This document shows positions 1 through 7,090 of a DNA stretch of 12,815 nt, piece by piece. Numbering within the stretch: position 1 is the stretch's first letter; each line of letters starts with the position of its first letter. The notes below the pieces were generated by a model, which was not told the origin of the DNA, searched no databases, and worked only from the letters and a program-made list of their open reading frames with translations. The translations under genes were made by a program, and so were the position numbers. Source of the stretch: Planctomycetota bacterium (GTDB lineage: Bacteria > Planctomycetota > Brocadiia > Brocadiales > Brocadiaceae); assembly GCA_023261465.1 (NCBI GenBank), contig JAHFOW010000004.1, forward strand, positions 1-12,815, given 5' to 3'.

Positions 1-174
1 CTCCTTCTTTTCCACCACCTTCTCTTTAAAATATATCCTGCATAATTGTACAAGTTGATTATACAACTTCTCCTCATCCGATACACACCAATCTTTTTTG
101 TTTTCCTCGTTCCAAAAATATACCTTTTCATCATCCCAGTCGTGTGATGTAACTGACTTCCGTATGTTTTTCAT
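1..174 (-). CDS. Hypothetical protein, N-terminal part (runs off left edge)
   Basis: An open frame of 58 codons begins at an ATG at 174-172 and reads to the window edge without a stop, so only the N-terminus is visible. A ribosome site (GGAG) lies nine bases upstream, and a good promoter lies about 40 bases further up, which is why I accept it as a real gene although it is short here. The peptide starts MKNIRKSVTSHDWDDEKVYF and is highly charged, rich in Asp, Glu, Lys and Trp. It has no signal peptide or membrane segment, so it is probably a cytoplasmic protein. I do not recognise the family. The acidic-aromatic start (DWDDEKVYFW) does not match a motif I know. It is transcribed away from everything else in the window. 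Confidence 0.6.
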   Translation of the reverse strand, partial: MKNIRKSVTSHDWDDEKVYFWNEENKKDWCVSDEEKLYNQLVQLCRIYFKEKVVEKKE

Positions 175-212
175 TAAATGGTTCTCCAGTTACTTCGTGA
201 CTGTTTATAAAC

Positions 213-248
213 TTCAACCATTATATCAATTTTTATAAAGTTTGTCTG
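213..248 (-). promoter_or_regulatory. Sigma70-type promoter of the left-edge gene
   Basis: On the minus strand, CAGACA (248-243, four of six matches to the -35 consensus) is followed by a 17-base spacer and a perfect TATAAT (225-220). The predicted transcript starts near 213, giving a leader of about 39 bases before the ATG at 174. The weak -35 next to a perfect activator-type palindrome fits a promoter that needs an activator. Confidence 0.5.
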
Positions 249-262
249 TGACGTACGTCACA
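247..262. promoter_or_regulatory. Perfect CRP/FNR-family-type operator palindrome
   Basis: TGTGACGTACGTCACA is a perfect 16-bp palindrome and an exact match to the TGTGA-N6-TCACA consensus bound by CRP and by related regulators such as HcpR. Its centre (between 254 and 255) is about 41.5 bases upstream of the predicted start at 213, the classical class II activator position that overlaps the -35. Which CRP/FNR-family protein binds cannot be told from the site alone. Confidence 0.55.
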
Positions 263-529
263 ATTTACGATTATTTTTTTTGGCTCATCGTGGAAAATGG
301 CGCAATGAAGTAGTAAGAGTAAGTAATTGAAAAGGTTGCATCTAAAAGGGTAATAGAGAACCCTCTAAATCCCGGGTAATTTAAGGATGGGACTTTTTTT
401 AAATAAATGCGAAAATAATAGTAGAGAATATTAAGTTGTTTTATATGGAACAAAATGTTTTAATATTATGTTTGTTAAAGGATGTAAACTCCTTAATTAC
501 AAAATTTTCACCCTGATATTATTTATCAA
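263..529. other. Gene-free AT-rich spacer
   Basis: About 270 bases with no supportable gene on either strand. It holds an imperfect TCCC/GGGA stem followed by seven T's near 373-402, which could be a weak terminator, and a 5-bp inverted repeat (AAGGA/TCCTT, 478-494). I see no convincing promoter for the pseudogene downstream. Confidence 0.4.
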
Positions 530-1057
530 ATGTCAACAAAAAATATAATTATACATAAATTGGCTTACAGAGTATCGGTGCTGTGCTTACTCATACTTTT
601 GTTGATAGGTGGGGGAGTAGTGTTTGCGCAAAAACCGGAAGGTGGAAAGGCAGAAAGAGGTACAAGTTCTTTATCAATACGCGCCGTCGGGCAGGCTGTT
701 CAGAATAACCATGGTTTGAGCGCTGGTCAGGCAGGTGTTCAGATCGCCGAATCGAACGCCATTACCGCAAGTATTTGTTCCTGTTCTGTTTTCAATCCGG
801 TTGATATTTCTTTATATCCCCCAGTCACGAAACACAACAAACATAAGGTTGTAAACCCTTCTTATATAGCTTTAGAACAAGAAGTTGATGCGTTGGCCGA
901 GAGAGCTGGTAAAAGCCGATTCCCTGCTACAACAACGGATTGCAACTGCCTTACGAACATCTCCGATGCACAAACGAAATTAAACTTGTCGTTGTCACTT
1001 CCCGTATCACCGCATTACAAGCCAAAGCAAACCCTGCGCTGGCACATGATTATTTGA
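530..1057 (+). pseudogene. Decayed TolC/CzcC-type outer-membrane factor fragment
   Basis: An open frame of 175 codons, but not a sensible protein. Residues 1-81 have a signal peptide (hydrophobic run 17-33, then FAQKP) and align with the start of the intact CzcC-like gene at 1158: FAQKPEGGK matches FAQKPETGK, and GQAVQNNHGLSAGQAGVQIAES matches its DQAINEALRNNLGLQAEQMNIQIADS segment. Similarity stops at about base 770, and the remaining 95 residues are unrelated to TolC. Within 900-1069 coherent Leu/Ala/Gln-rich stretches continue in other frames, ending at a TGA at 1067, as expected of a frameshifted relic of another gene. There is no ribosome site before the ATG. I read this as a partial duplicate of czcC joined to foreign debris. 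It might still make a secreted peptide, but nothing supports a function. Confidence 0.65.
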
Positions 1058-1067
1058 AAACATCCGA

Positions 1068-1106
1068 TTGACTGGCAATACCCGTATTGCCAGGATAAAG
1101 GCTGTT
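1068..1106 (+). promoter_or_regulatory. Putative MerR-type promoter of the czcCBA-like operon
   Basis: TTGACT (1068-1073) and GATAAA (1094-1099) are separated by 20 bases, too long for an ordinary sigma70 promoter. The interval is filled by a perfect dyad with arms CTGGCAATAC (1072-1081) and GTATTGCCAG (1084-1093) around CC. A long spacer carrying a centred dyad that begins inside the -35 is the hallmark of promoters controlled by MerR-family regulators such as ZntR and CueR, which untwist the spacer. The predicted start is near 1106, leaving a leader of about 50 bases. The -10 is imperfect (four of six). No merR-like gene is in the window. Confidence 0.55.
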
Positions 1107-1157
1107 TATTGGAATTATTTCCGTACTCATAATTCAACTTATAATCGGACATCAGCG

Positions 1158-2507
1158 ATGTTGACAATCAAAATATTAACCGTGTACAAAACTGTTCGCA
1201 CAATATCTTGCATAATGCTGTATTCGCTTTTATTTGCCGTGTTTTCTGGCGGGATAATATTTGCGCAGAAACCTGAAACAGGAAAAGAGGAAGACATTGC
1301 GGGATACCTGCCAACACTCACCGTAGATCAGGCAATCAATGAAGCGCTACGGAATAACCTCGGCTTGCAGGCAGAACAGATGAATATTCAGATCGCGGAT
1401 TCGAGCGTAACAACCGCGCGGCTTCGTCCTAATCCGACCCTGAGTCTGGGCGATAGCTATTTAGCATACTTTGGTGGATATAGTTTGGATAGGGGGGCGA
1501 ATCCATCAGAAGTTGCCGCGCGCATCGACGTGCCTGTTGAAAGAGGTGGCAAGAGGAAGCTGCGTATCGAAACGGCGGAATATAATAAAAAAATTGTCAA
1601 TGCACAACTCCTTGATTCAATCCGCAGACTAAAACTTGAAGTTGCAACTTCCTGTATTGACGTCCTGCGGGCAAGGTCAAATCTTGCGCTGGCGCTCGAC
1701 AATCTGAGGACATTTGAGGAACTTGTACGGATAAATGACGCACGGGTGAAAGCAGGCGCCATTAATCCACAGGATTTAACACGTTCGCAAGTGGCCATGC
1801 ACCAATTTCAGAGTAATGTAAAACGTGCGGAGCTTGATTTAAGCAATGCAAAAATAAAATTACAAAGCCTCCTTGGTCGCAAAAAGATATCAGATGTCTT
1901 TGATATCCAGGGTGAGTTGAAGGTGGCGGTTAAAAATCCCAATTTAGAATTTACCTCTTTACAAGAAACGGCTTTTTCTTCACGGCCTGATTTGAATGCA
2001 TTAGAGCTTACTGAAGAACAATCACAATCAGCGTTGAAGCTTCAACAGGCAAATGCCAAGGTAGATTATTCTGTTGGCGTACAATACCAGAGGACATTTG
2101 CAACTGACGATTTTAATTCCATGGGGTTGTCACTGAGCGTTCCTCTTCCCGTCTTTAGCAGAAACCAGGGAGAAATCGCCCGTGTTCATGCAGAACGTGA
2201 GCGGCTTTTAAGGCAGAAAGAAGCTGTTAAAGCGCAGGTACTGAATGAGGTAAAAACCGCATATAATGAATTCTCTACCGGCCTTGAGTTAGTGAGTAGT
2301 ATAGAAAGGAATCTTTTGAAACCAGCAGAACAAGCGCGTGACACTGCTGCTTATATTTACCGTACGGGTGCATCATCTCTTATAGAATTTTTGGATGCGC
2401 AAAGGGCTTTTAATGAAACGATGCAAAGTTATTATGAAGCGCTGGCAACATATCAAAACGCTATCAATAATCTTAATGCTTCAGTAGGAAAGGAAGTAAT
2501 AAAATGA
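1158..2507 (+). CDS. czcC: Heavy-metal efflux outer-membrane factor, CzcC/TolC family
   Basis: Outer-membrane channel of a tripartite metal pump; it carries ions from the periplasmic adaptor and RND pump out of the cell. The 449-residue product has a signal peptide ending near FAQ (35-37), followed by the duplicated TolC-type architecture of helical hairpins and short beta segments. The segment around residues 119-137 (AARIDVPVERGGKRKLRIET) is the typical CzcC strand-turn with GGKR, and a second equivalent (SLSVPLPVFSRNQGEI) lies in the C-terminal half. There is no lipobox Cys. I chose the ATG at 1158, not the TTG at 1068, because the TTG lies inside the promoter -35 and the decayed paralog starts at the equivalent position. 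There is no strong ribosome site at this ATG. The stop overlaps the next start (ATGA), so the two genes are translationally coupled. Confidence 0.88.
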   Translation: MLTIKILTVYKTVRTISCIMLYSLLFAVFSGGIIFAQKPETGKEEDIAGYLPTLTVDQAINEALRNNLGLQAEQMNIQIADSSVTTARLRPNPTLSLGDSYLAYFGGYSLDRGANPSEVAARIDVPVERGGKRKLRIETAEYNKKIVNAQLLDSIRRLKLEVATSCIDVLRARSNLALALDNLRTFEELVRINDARVKAGAINPQDLTRSQVAMHQFQSNVKRAELDLSNAKIKLQSLLGRKKISDVFDIQGELKVAVKNPNLEFTSLQETAFSSRPDLNALELTEEQSQSALKLQQANAKVDYSVGVQYQRTFATDDFNSMGLSLSVPLPVFSRNQGEIARVHAERERLLRQKEAVKAQVLNEVKTAYNEFSTGLELVSSIERNLLKPAEQARDTAAYIYRTGASSLIEFLDAQRAFNETMQSYYEALATYQNAINNLNASVGKEVIK

Positions 2508-3658
2508 AGACGAAAAATCATATCTGTTTTTTGTTTTTTGTTGGTTTTGTATTTTTTGTGGTCGGATGTAAAGGTGGAACAAAGACATCTCAGAACAAAG
2601 AGGAGTCTAAAACAACAGGATCCATAAGGGGTGGCTTGGTTAAGCTTGACGAGAGAATGTTGCAGAACATCAAAACAGAAGAGGTGTCTGAAAAACCCAT
2701 GCCCACCCTCTTAACTGTTACGGGGAAAGTGCAGTGTAACGAGGACAAAATGACTCGCATACTTGCTCCGGTAAGCGGACAAATATTAAATCTCACGGTA
2801 AAAGTTGGCGACACGATAAAAAAAGGCGACACACTCTTTTCCATTAATAGTCGGGAAGTTGCGGCTGCCGTTTCTGATTACATGGGGAGCCAAAAGGACC
2901 TTGACATGGCGGAAAAAAGCTACGCCATGACGAAAGATTTGTTTGAGCATCTGGCTGCTTCACGCATATCGTTACAACAGGCAGAAAACGAACTTGCAAA
3001 GGCAAAAGTACAGGTGGCACGTGCAAAAGAGTCGCTTCTTGTGCTTGGTGTAAACATGAGTGAGAAGGAAAAAACCGATGGCCTAAACGCCCTCATTCCC
3101 ATAAGGGCATCTATGGACGGCACGGTAATCGAGAGACATTTAACAGAAGGACAATTTGTGCAGCCGGATAATAATCCACTTGTAACTATTGCAGACCTTA
3201 CTACGTTATGGGTATTAGCCGATGTTTATGAACGCGATTTGCATCTTGTCAAGATTGGCCAAAAAGCGGAAGTGATAACGGCGGCATATCCAGAGTTATG
3301 TTGTATGGCAAATGTTATCCGTATCGGCGATGTTGTTGATCCTGTAACCCGTACAGTAAAAGTACGTTTTCTCGTGTCTGACCCAACACTTAGTTTAAAA
3401 CCGGAGATGTTTGCCTCGGTTTCTATTGTCCTGGATGAAGCGGCGCGTGTGCTCACCGTGCCAGAAAAGGCCGTGTTCACAGAAGGCGGGCAAAATTTCG
3501 TATATGTAAGCACAAACGATAAAGAATTTTCCCGTAAACAGGTAGAAATTACGACGGGCGAGTCAGGCCAATTAAGAATTTTAAGCGGACTGAAACCTGG
3601 TGAAAAAGTAGTGAATGACGGAGTATTATTATTGAGTCAGCAGGAAGATAGAATATAA
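2504..3658 (+). CDS. czcB: Periplasmic adaptor (membrane fusion) lipoprotein, CzcB/HlyD family
   Basis: Links the inner-membrane RND pump to the outer-membrane channel and may hand metal to the pump. The 384-residue protein has a hydrophobic signal with a lipobox V19-V20-G21-C22, so it should be a lipoprotein anchored in a membrane. After that come the barrel-sandwich half (residues ~84-118, APVSGQILNLTVKVGDTIKKG), a coiled-coil hairpin (~122-185, with an AENELAKAKVQVARAKE heptad pattern), the second lipoyl half (~198-230, IRASMDGTVIERHLTEGQFV), a beta-barrel (~235-310) and a membrane-proximal domain (~315-380, ending GLKPGEKVVNDGVLLL). No N-terminal His-rich metal-binding extension, as some CzcB proteins have, is present. 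A strong ribosome site (AGGAAAGGAAG, 2486-2496) lies inside the end of czcC, and the genes overlap by four bases. Confidence 0.9.
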   Translation: MKTKNHICFLFFVGFVFFVVGCKGGTKTSQNKEESKTTGSIRGGLVKLDERMLQNIKTEEVSEKPMPTLLTVTGKVQCNEDKMTRILAPVSGQILNLTVKVGDTIKKGDTLFSINSREVAAAVSDYMGSQKDLDMAEKSYAMTKDLFEHLAASRISLQQAENELAKAKVQVARAKESLLVLGVNMSEKEKTDGLNALIPIRASMDGTVIERHLTEGQFVQPDNNPLVTIADLTTLWVLADVYERDLHLVKIGQKAEVITAAYPELCCMANVIRIGDVVDPVTRTVKVRFLVSDPTLSLKPEMFASVSIVLDEAARVLTVPEKAVFTEGGQNFVYVSTNDKEFSRKQVEITTGESGQLRILSGLKPGEKVVNDGVLLLSQQEDRI

Positions 3659-3687
3659 GCTCAAGTTTTTAAAGGATATTAATACAA

Positions 3688-6600
3688 ATGGTTAAGCGAC
3701 TTACTTCTTTTGCTCTCCACCAGCCACTTTTTTTGATTATGATTGTACTTATTTTTATTGCCGGTGGTATTGTTGCCTTCAAATCATTGCCCATAGAAGC
3801 ATTTCCCGATGTTACCGATGTGCAGGCAACGGTGATTTCTCTTTTCCCTGGCCATGCCTCAGAAGAAGTAGAAAAACAGGTTACTATACCACTGGAGATA
3901 GGACTCAGCGGCTTGCCTCACGCGGTGAGGATGTTTTCTCATACCCAATTTGGCCTCTCTTTCATTGTTGTTACATTTGATGATGCGGTAGATAATTATT
4001 TTGCGCGGCAGCAGGTACTAGAACGATTACAGGGCATTGAATTGCCGCCGGGTGTTGATACCCAACTTGCACCCCTTACAACGCCCATTGGCGAGCTGTA
4101 CCGATATCAGCTCACAGGTGAAAACATGAGCCCCACCGATTTACGAACTGTCCAGAACTGGGTTGTCGAGCGCTCGTTGAAAATGATTCCCGGTGTGGCT
4201 GATGTCGTAAGCAGGGGTGGGTTTATCAAGCAGTACCAGGTAAATTTAGACATGTCAAAAGTAAAGGCTTATAATGTTTCTACGCAGCAGATATTTAATG
4301 CCCTCGGAAGAAGCAATGCAAACGCAGGTGGAAATTATATAGAACAGGGTGAGCAGCAGTACCTCGTAAGGGGCATTGGTCTCTTGCGAACGAGTGATGA
4401 TATCGGCAATGTAATTGTAGCCGAAAGAAGTGGCACACCGCTTATGATTAAAGATATTGCCAATGTAAGCGTAAGCTCTATGCCGCGACAGGGGCTGGTG
4501 GGCAGGGATGATAATGACGAGGCCGTTACGGGGATAGTGCTCATGAGAAAGGGTGAAAATCCTTCTGACGTTTTATCTGCGGTTAAAGAACGAATTGCTG
4601 CGCTCAATTCGTCCGTTCTCCCTAAAGGTGTTCAGATCATTCCGTACTATGACCGTTCCGTGTTAATCAACACAACACTCCATACCGTCTTTAAAAACCT
4701 GTTAGAAGGGGCAATTTTAGTTACCATTGTGCTTTATTTATTTCTTGGAAATTTGCGGTCTGCAGGTATCGTTGCAATTATAATCCCGCTCTCGCTCCTC
4801 GCAACATTCATTGGCCTGAAGTTCAAAGGTATACCGGCGAATCTTCTTTCGCTTGGCGCAATGGACTTTGGAATTATTGTAGATGGCGCTGTTATTATTG
4901 TAGAAAACGTCTTCAGAGAACTATCCGAACATAAACACCAGATCCATGACCGTGATTCAACACGCGCCACCATCCTCGAAGCTACTTCACAGGTAGGACG
5001 GGCAACCCTCTTCTCAATGCTTATCATCATTATTGCCCATATTCCTATTTTTACTTTACAACGCCATGAAGGACGTATTTTTGCACCCATGGCTTATACG
5101 GTCACGTCCGCACTCGTTGGCTCACTTCTCTTTTCACTAACGCTGGTGCCCCTGATGTGCTTTTTTTTCTTACGGAAGGGATTGCCTGAAAAGGAAAATA
5201 TTGTTGTAAGATTTTGCAAACGTGTCTATCGTCCGGCGCTCGAATGGTCGCTGAGTCATAAAAAGGCCGTGCTTATCCCCGCGGTAACGGCGCTTGCTAT
5301 AAGTGTGTTTTTTGTTCTGCCGCGTCTTGGATCAGAGTTTTTGCCTGAATTAAACGAAGGCACGCTATGGGTTAATCTCACATTGCCACCGGGCATGTCT
5401 GTAACCGAGACCGCCAGGACGTGCGCCCGTGTGCGAAAGACCATAAGGCAATTTCCCGAAGTCACAACCGTTATCTCGCAGGCCGGAAGACCAGAAGATG
5501 GAACAGACCCCAAGACAATCAACATGACAGAGTTTTTTGTGGGCTTGAAACCCGAAAATGAATGGACGCGCAAAATCACAAAAGAGCAACTTACTGAGGA
5601 TATTGAACAATCGCTTACTGCCATTCCTGGTTTAAAACCGAGCTTTTCCCAGCCTATTCGCGACAACGTATTGGAAAGTATTTCCCAAATTGATGGTCAA
5701 ATTGTTATAAAGGTATTTGGAGAAGACAGCACGGTATTGCGGCAGAAGGCCAGGGAAGTGCTTCGCATAATTTCAAAAGTAGATGGCGTTGCACGCGCGT
5801 TTATTGACCGCTTTGGCGAGGTTCCGCAATTACAAATTGAGATTGACCGGCAGCGCGCAGCCCGCTACGGGCTCAACGTGGCTGATATTCAGGATGTCAT
5901 AGAAATAGCGCTTGGCGGTAAGACAGCAACAGAGATATGGGAGGGCGAGAAACGTTTTGATGTTGTTGTCCGTCTCCGTGAGGAAGAACGACGAAGCGTT
6001 GCGAACATAAAAAACATCCCCGTTGATACTCCCGTTGGTTCGCGTATCCCTCTGGAACAGGTGGCAAATATATCGGTCAGGGGCGGGAGTATGAATATTA
6101 GCAGGGAGGCCGGAATGCGCGTTGCTTCTATTGGCGTCTTTATCAGAGGTCGCGATATGGGAAGTGTTGTAAAAGACATGCAACGCCTGGTAGATACCCA
6201 TATAACCATGCCTCCCGGTTATTTTCTCAAATGGAGTGGAGAGTTTGAAAATCAACAGCGCGCAATGGCGCGCCTGATGGTGATAGGACCAGTAAGTATA
6301 TTCCTCATATTTGTTTTGTTGTTTAATGCCTTCAAATCTGTAAAGAACGCGTTGCTCATCTTGTCGAACGTGCCTTTTGCAATCATTGGCGGTATCGTAG
6401 CTTTGTATATTACCGGCATACACCTGAGTGTATCAGCCGCAATTGGTTTTATTGCGCTCTTTGGACAGGCAGTGCTGAACGGTGTCGTAATGGTAAGCTA
6501 CTTCAATCAACTCAGGGAATCGGGTGAAAGTACCTTCAACTCAGTTGTTAAAGGCGCCCTTGTGAGGTTACGTACAGTACTGATGACCGCATTATTAGCA

Positions 6601-6801
6601 ATGCTCGGTTTACTTCCCATGGCGCTTTCGCATGGAATTGGTTCTGAGGTTCAGAAACCCTTAGCTGTTGTGATTATAGGCGGTTTAGTCTCGGCGACTT
6701 TATTAACACTAATTGTGCTTCCAACACTGTATCTTATGATTGAGGAACGTAAACCCGCCCGGGATGATGATATGGGCGGGGAAGCCCTTGCTGCTATATA
6801 A
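3688..6801 (+). CDS. czcA: Heavy-metal efflux RND pump, CzcA family (HME)
   Basis: Proton-driven inner-membrane exporter of divalent metal ions. The 1037-residue length is normal for HME-RND pumps. TM1 (about 12-32) is followed by the conserved PIEAFPDVTDVQ and PGHASEEVEKQVT segments. In TM4 the motif MDFGIIVDGAVIIVEN places D393, D399 and E406 at the same spacing as D402, D408 and E415 of Cupriavidus CzcA. That is the proton-relay signature of the Zn/Co/Cd group; CusA-type Cu/Ag pumps have a different motif. A second large periplasmic domain (about 545-870) and TM7-12 follow, and the C-terminus is short and acidic. The start is 29 bases after czcB, with AAAGGA eleven bases upstream. The exact metal cannot be fixed from sequence. 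A minus-strand open frame of 197 codons inside it is a shadow. Confidence 0.93.
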   Translation: MVKRLTSFALHQPLFLIMIVLIFIAGGIVAFKSLPIEAFPDVTDVQATVISLFPGHASEEVEKQVTIPLEIGLSGLPHAVRMFSHTQFGLSFIVVTFDDAVDNYFARQQVLERLQGIELPPGVDTQLAPLTTPIGELYRYQLTGENMSPTDLRTVQNWVVERSLKMIPGVADVVSRGGFIKQYQVNLDMSKVKAYNVSTQQIFNALGRSNANAGGNYIEQGEQQYLVRGIGLLRTSDDIGNVIVAERSGTPLMIKDIANVSVSSMPRQGLVGRDDNDEAVTGIVLMRKGENPSDVLSAVKERIAALNSSVLPKGVQIIPYYDRSVLINTTLHTVFKNLLEGAILVTIVLYLFLGNLRSAGIVAIIIPLSLLATFIGLKFKGIPANLLSLGAMDFGIIVDGAVIIVENVFRELSEHKHQIHDRDSTRATILEATSQVGRATLFSMLIIIIAHIPIFTLQRHEGRIFAPMAYTVTSALVGSLLFSLTLVPLMCFFFLRKGLPEKENIVVRFCKRVYRPALEWSLSHKKAVLIPAVTALAISVFFVLPRLGSEFLPELNEGTLWVNLTLPPGMSVTETARTCARVRKTIRQFPEVTTVISQAGRPEDGTDPKTINMTEFFVGLKPENEWTRKITKEQLTEDIEQSLTAIPGLKPSFSQPIRDNVLESISQIDGQIVIKVFGEDSTVLRQKAREVLRIISKVDGVARAFIDRFGEVPQLQIEIDRQRAARYGLNVADIQDVIEIALGGKTATEIWEGEKRFDVVVRLREEERRSVANIKNIPVDTPVGSRIPLEQVANISVRGGSMNISREAGMRVASIGVFIRGRDMGSVVKDMQRLVDTHITMPPGYFLKWSGEFENQQRAMARLMVIGPVSIFLIFVLLFNAFKSVKNALLILSNVPFAIIGGIVALYITGIHLSVSAAIGFIALFGQAVLNGVVMVSYFNQLRESGESTFNSVVKGALVRLRTVLMTALLAMLGLLPMALSHGIGSEVQKPLAVVIIGGLVSATLLTLIVLPTLYLMIEERKPARDDDMGGEALAAI

Positions 6802-6887
6802 TCCATACATATCTTATCATGAAACGTATTTGACATCCGCAAAGCGCTTACCGAAAAAATACTTCCGGGTTTAAGCAAATTCAAGGT

Positions 6888-6914
6888 AGGGACACGGCGG
6901 TGCGCTGTGTCCCT
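6888..6914. repeat. Hairpin AGGGACAC...GTGTCCCT, possible czc terminator
   Basis: Eight-base perfect arms (6888-6895 and 6907-6914) around an 11-base GC-rich loop; allowing one mismatch the stem can grow to about ten pairs. It is followed by TCCTTTATT, a weak T-rich tail, so it could end the czc transcript 90 bases after the stop. The same form is also common among dispersed palindromic repeats, and I cannot choose between the two. Confidence 0.4.
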
Positions 6915-6984
6915 CCTTTATTGTAACAAACAAGAAATAGCCTGCTGCCTGATTTAATGTTAAGGAATTTCAAACTTACCGGCG

Positions 6985-7019
6985 CGTTCCCGGACTCCGT
7001 TTGGGAACGTAATTTTTTT
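6985..7019 (+). terminator. Stem-loop with T-tract, factor-independent terminator candidate
   Basis: Arms CGTTCCC (6985-6991) and GGGAACG (7003-7009) pair perfectly. In RNA the stem extends through two G-U pairs, an A-U and a C-G to a three-base loop (TCC, 6996-6998), giving eleven pairs. A TAATTTTTTT tail follows at 7010-7019. It lies 180 bases after czcA and 70 before the propeller gene, so it could stop czc read-through. It may also be a copy of a dispersed inverted repeat. Confidence 0.55.
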
Positions 7020-7090
7020 GCAAAGCTTCGGGAATAAGTGAGTTTCCAAACAAGAGCTTGTGAACCAGATAAGCATACAAAATAAAAACT

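Larger units (their letters stand above)
6802..7090. other. Intergenic region between czcA and the propeller gene
   Basis: No gene is supportable on either strand. The region holds the two hairpins listed separately. A TTGACA at 6830-6835 has no -10 partner at usable spacing. The upstream sequence of the next gene has no obvious ribosome site or consensus promoter. Confidence 0.4.

Noticed and set aside
472..502. Second MerR-like promoter (TTGTTA with AAGGA/TCCTT dyad)
   Set aside because: The dyad has only five-base arms and no acceptable -10 lies at 19-20 bp spacing.
516..532. FNR-type site TGAT...ATCA before the pseudogene
   Set aside because: The arms are separated by seven bases instead of the four required for FNR/DNR sites, and the sequence is simple AT-rich DNA.
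771..1069. Transposase remnant (IS110-like) in the pseudogene tail
   Set aside because: A short Leu/Gln/Ala-rich stretch in another frame (L-V-K-A-D-S-L-L-Q-Q-R) is only vaguely similar; no catalytic motif or element ends were seen, so I do not name an element.
1068..1157. N-terminal extension of the czcC-like gene from a TTG start
   Set aside because: The TTG is part of the predicted -35, the extra 30 residues are polar and would bury the signal peptide, and the decayed paralog begins at the position equivalent to the ATG at 1158.
5830..6423. Minus-strand open frame of 197 codons inside czcA
   Set aside because: It lies wholly within the well-supported czcA frame, has no ribosome site and encodes a low-complexity, unrecognisable product.
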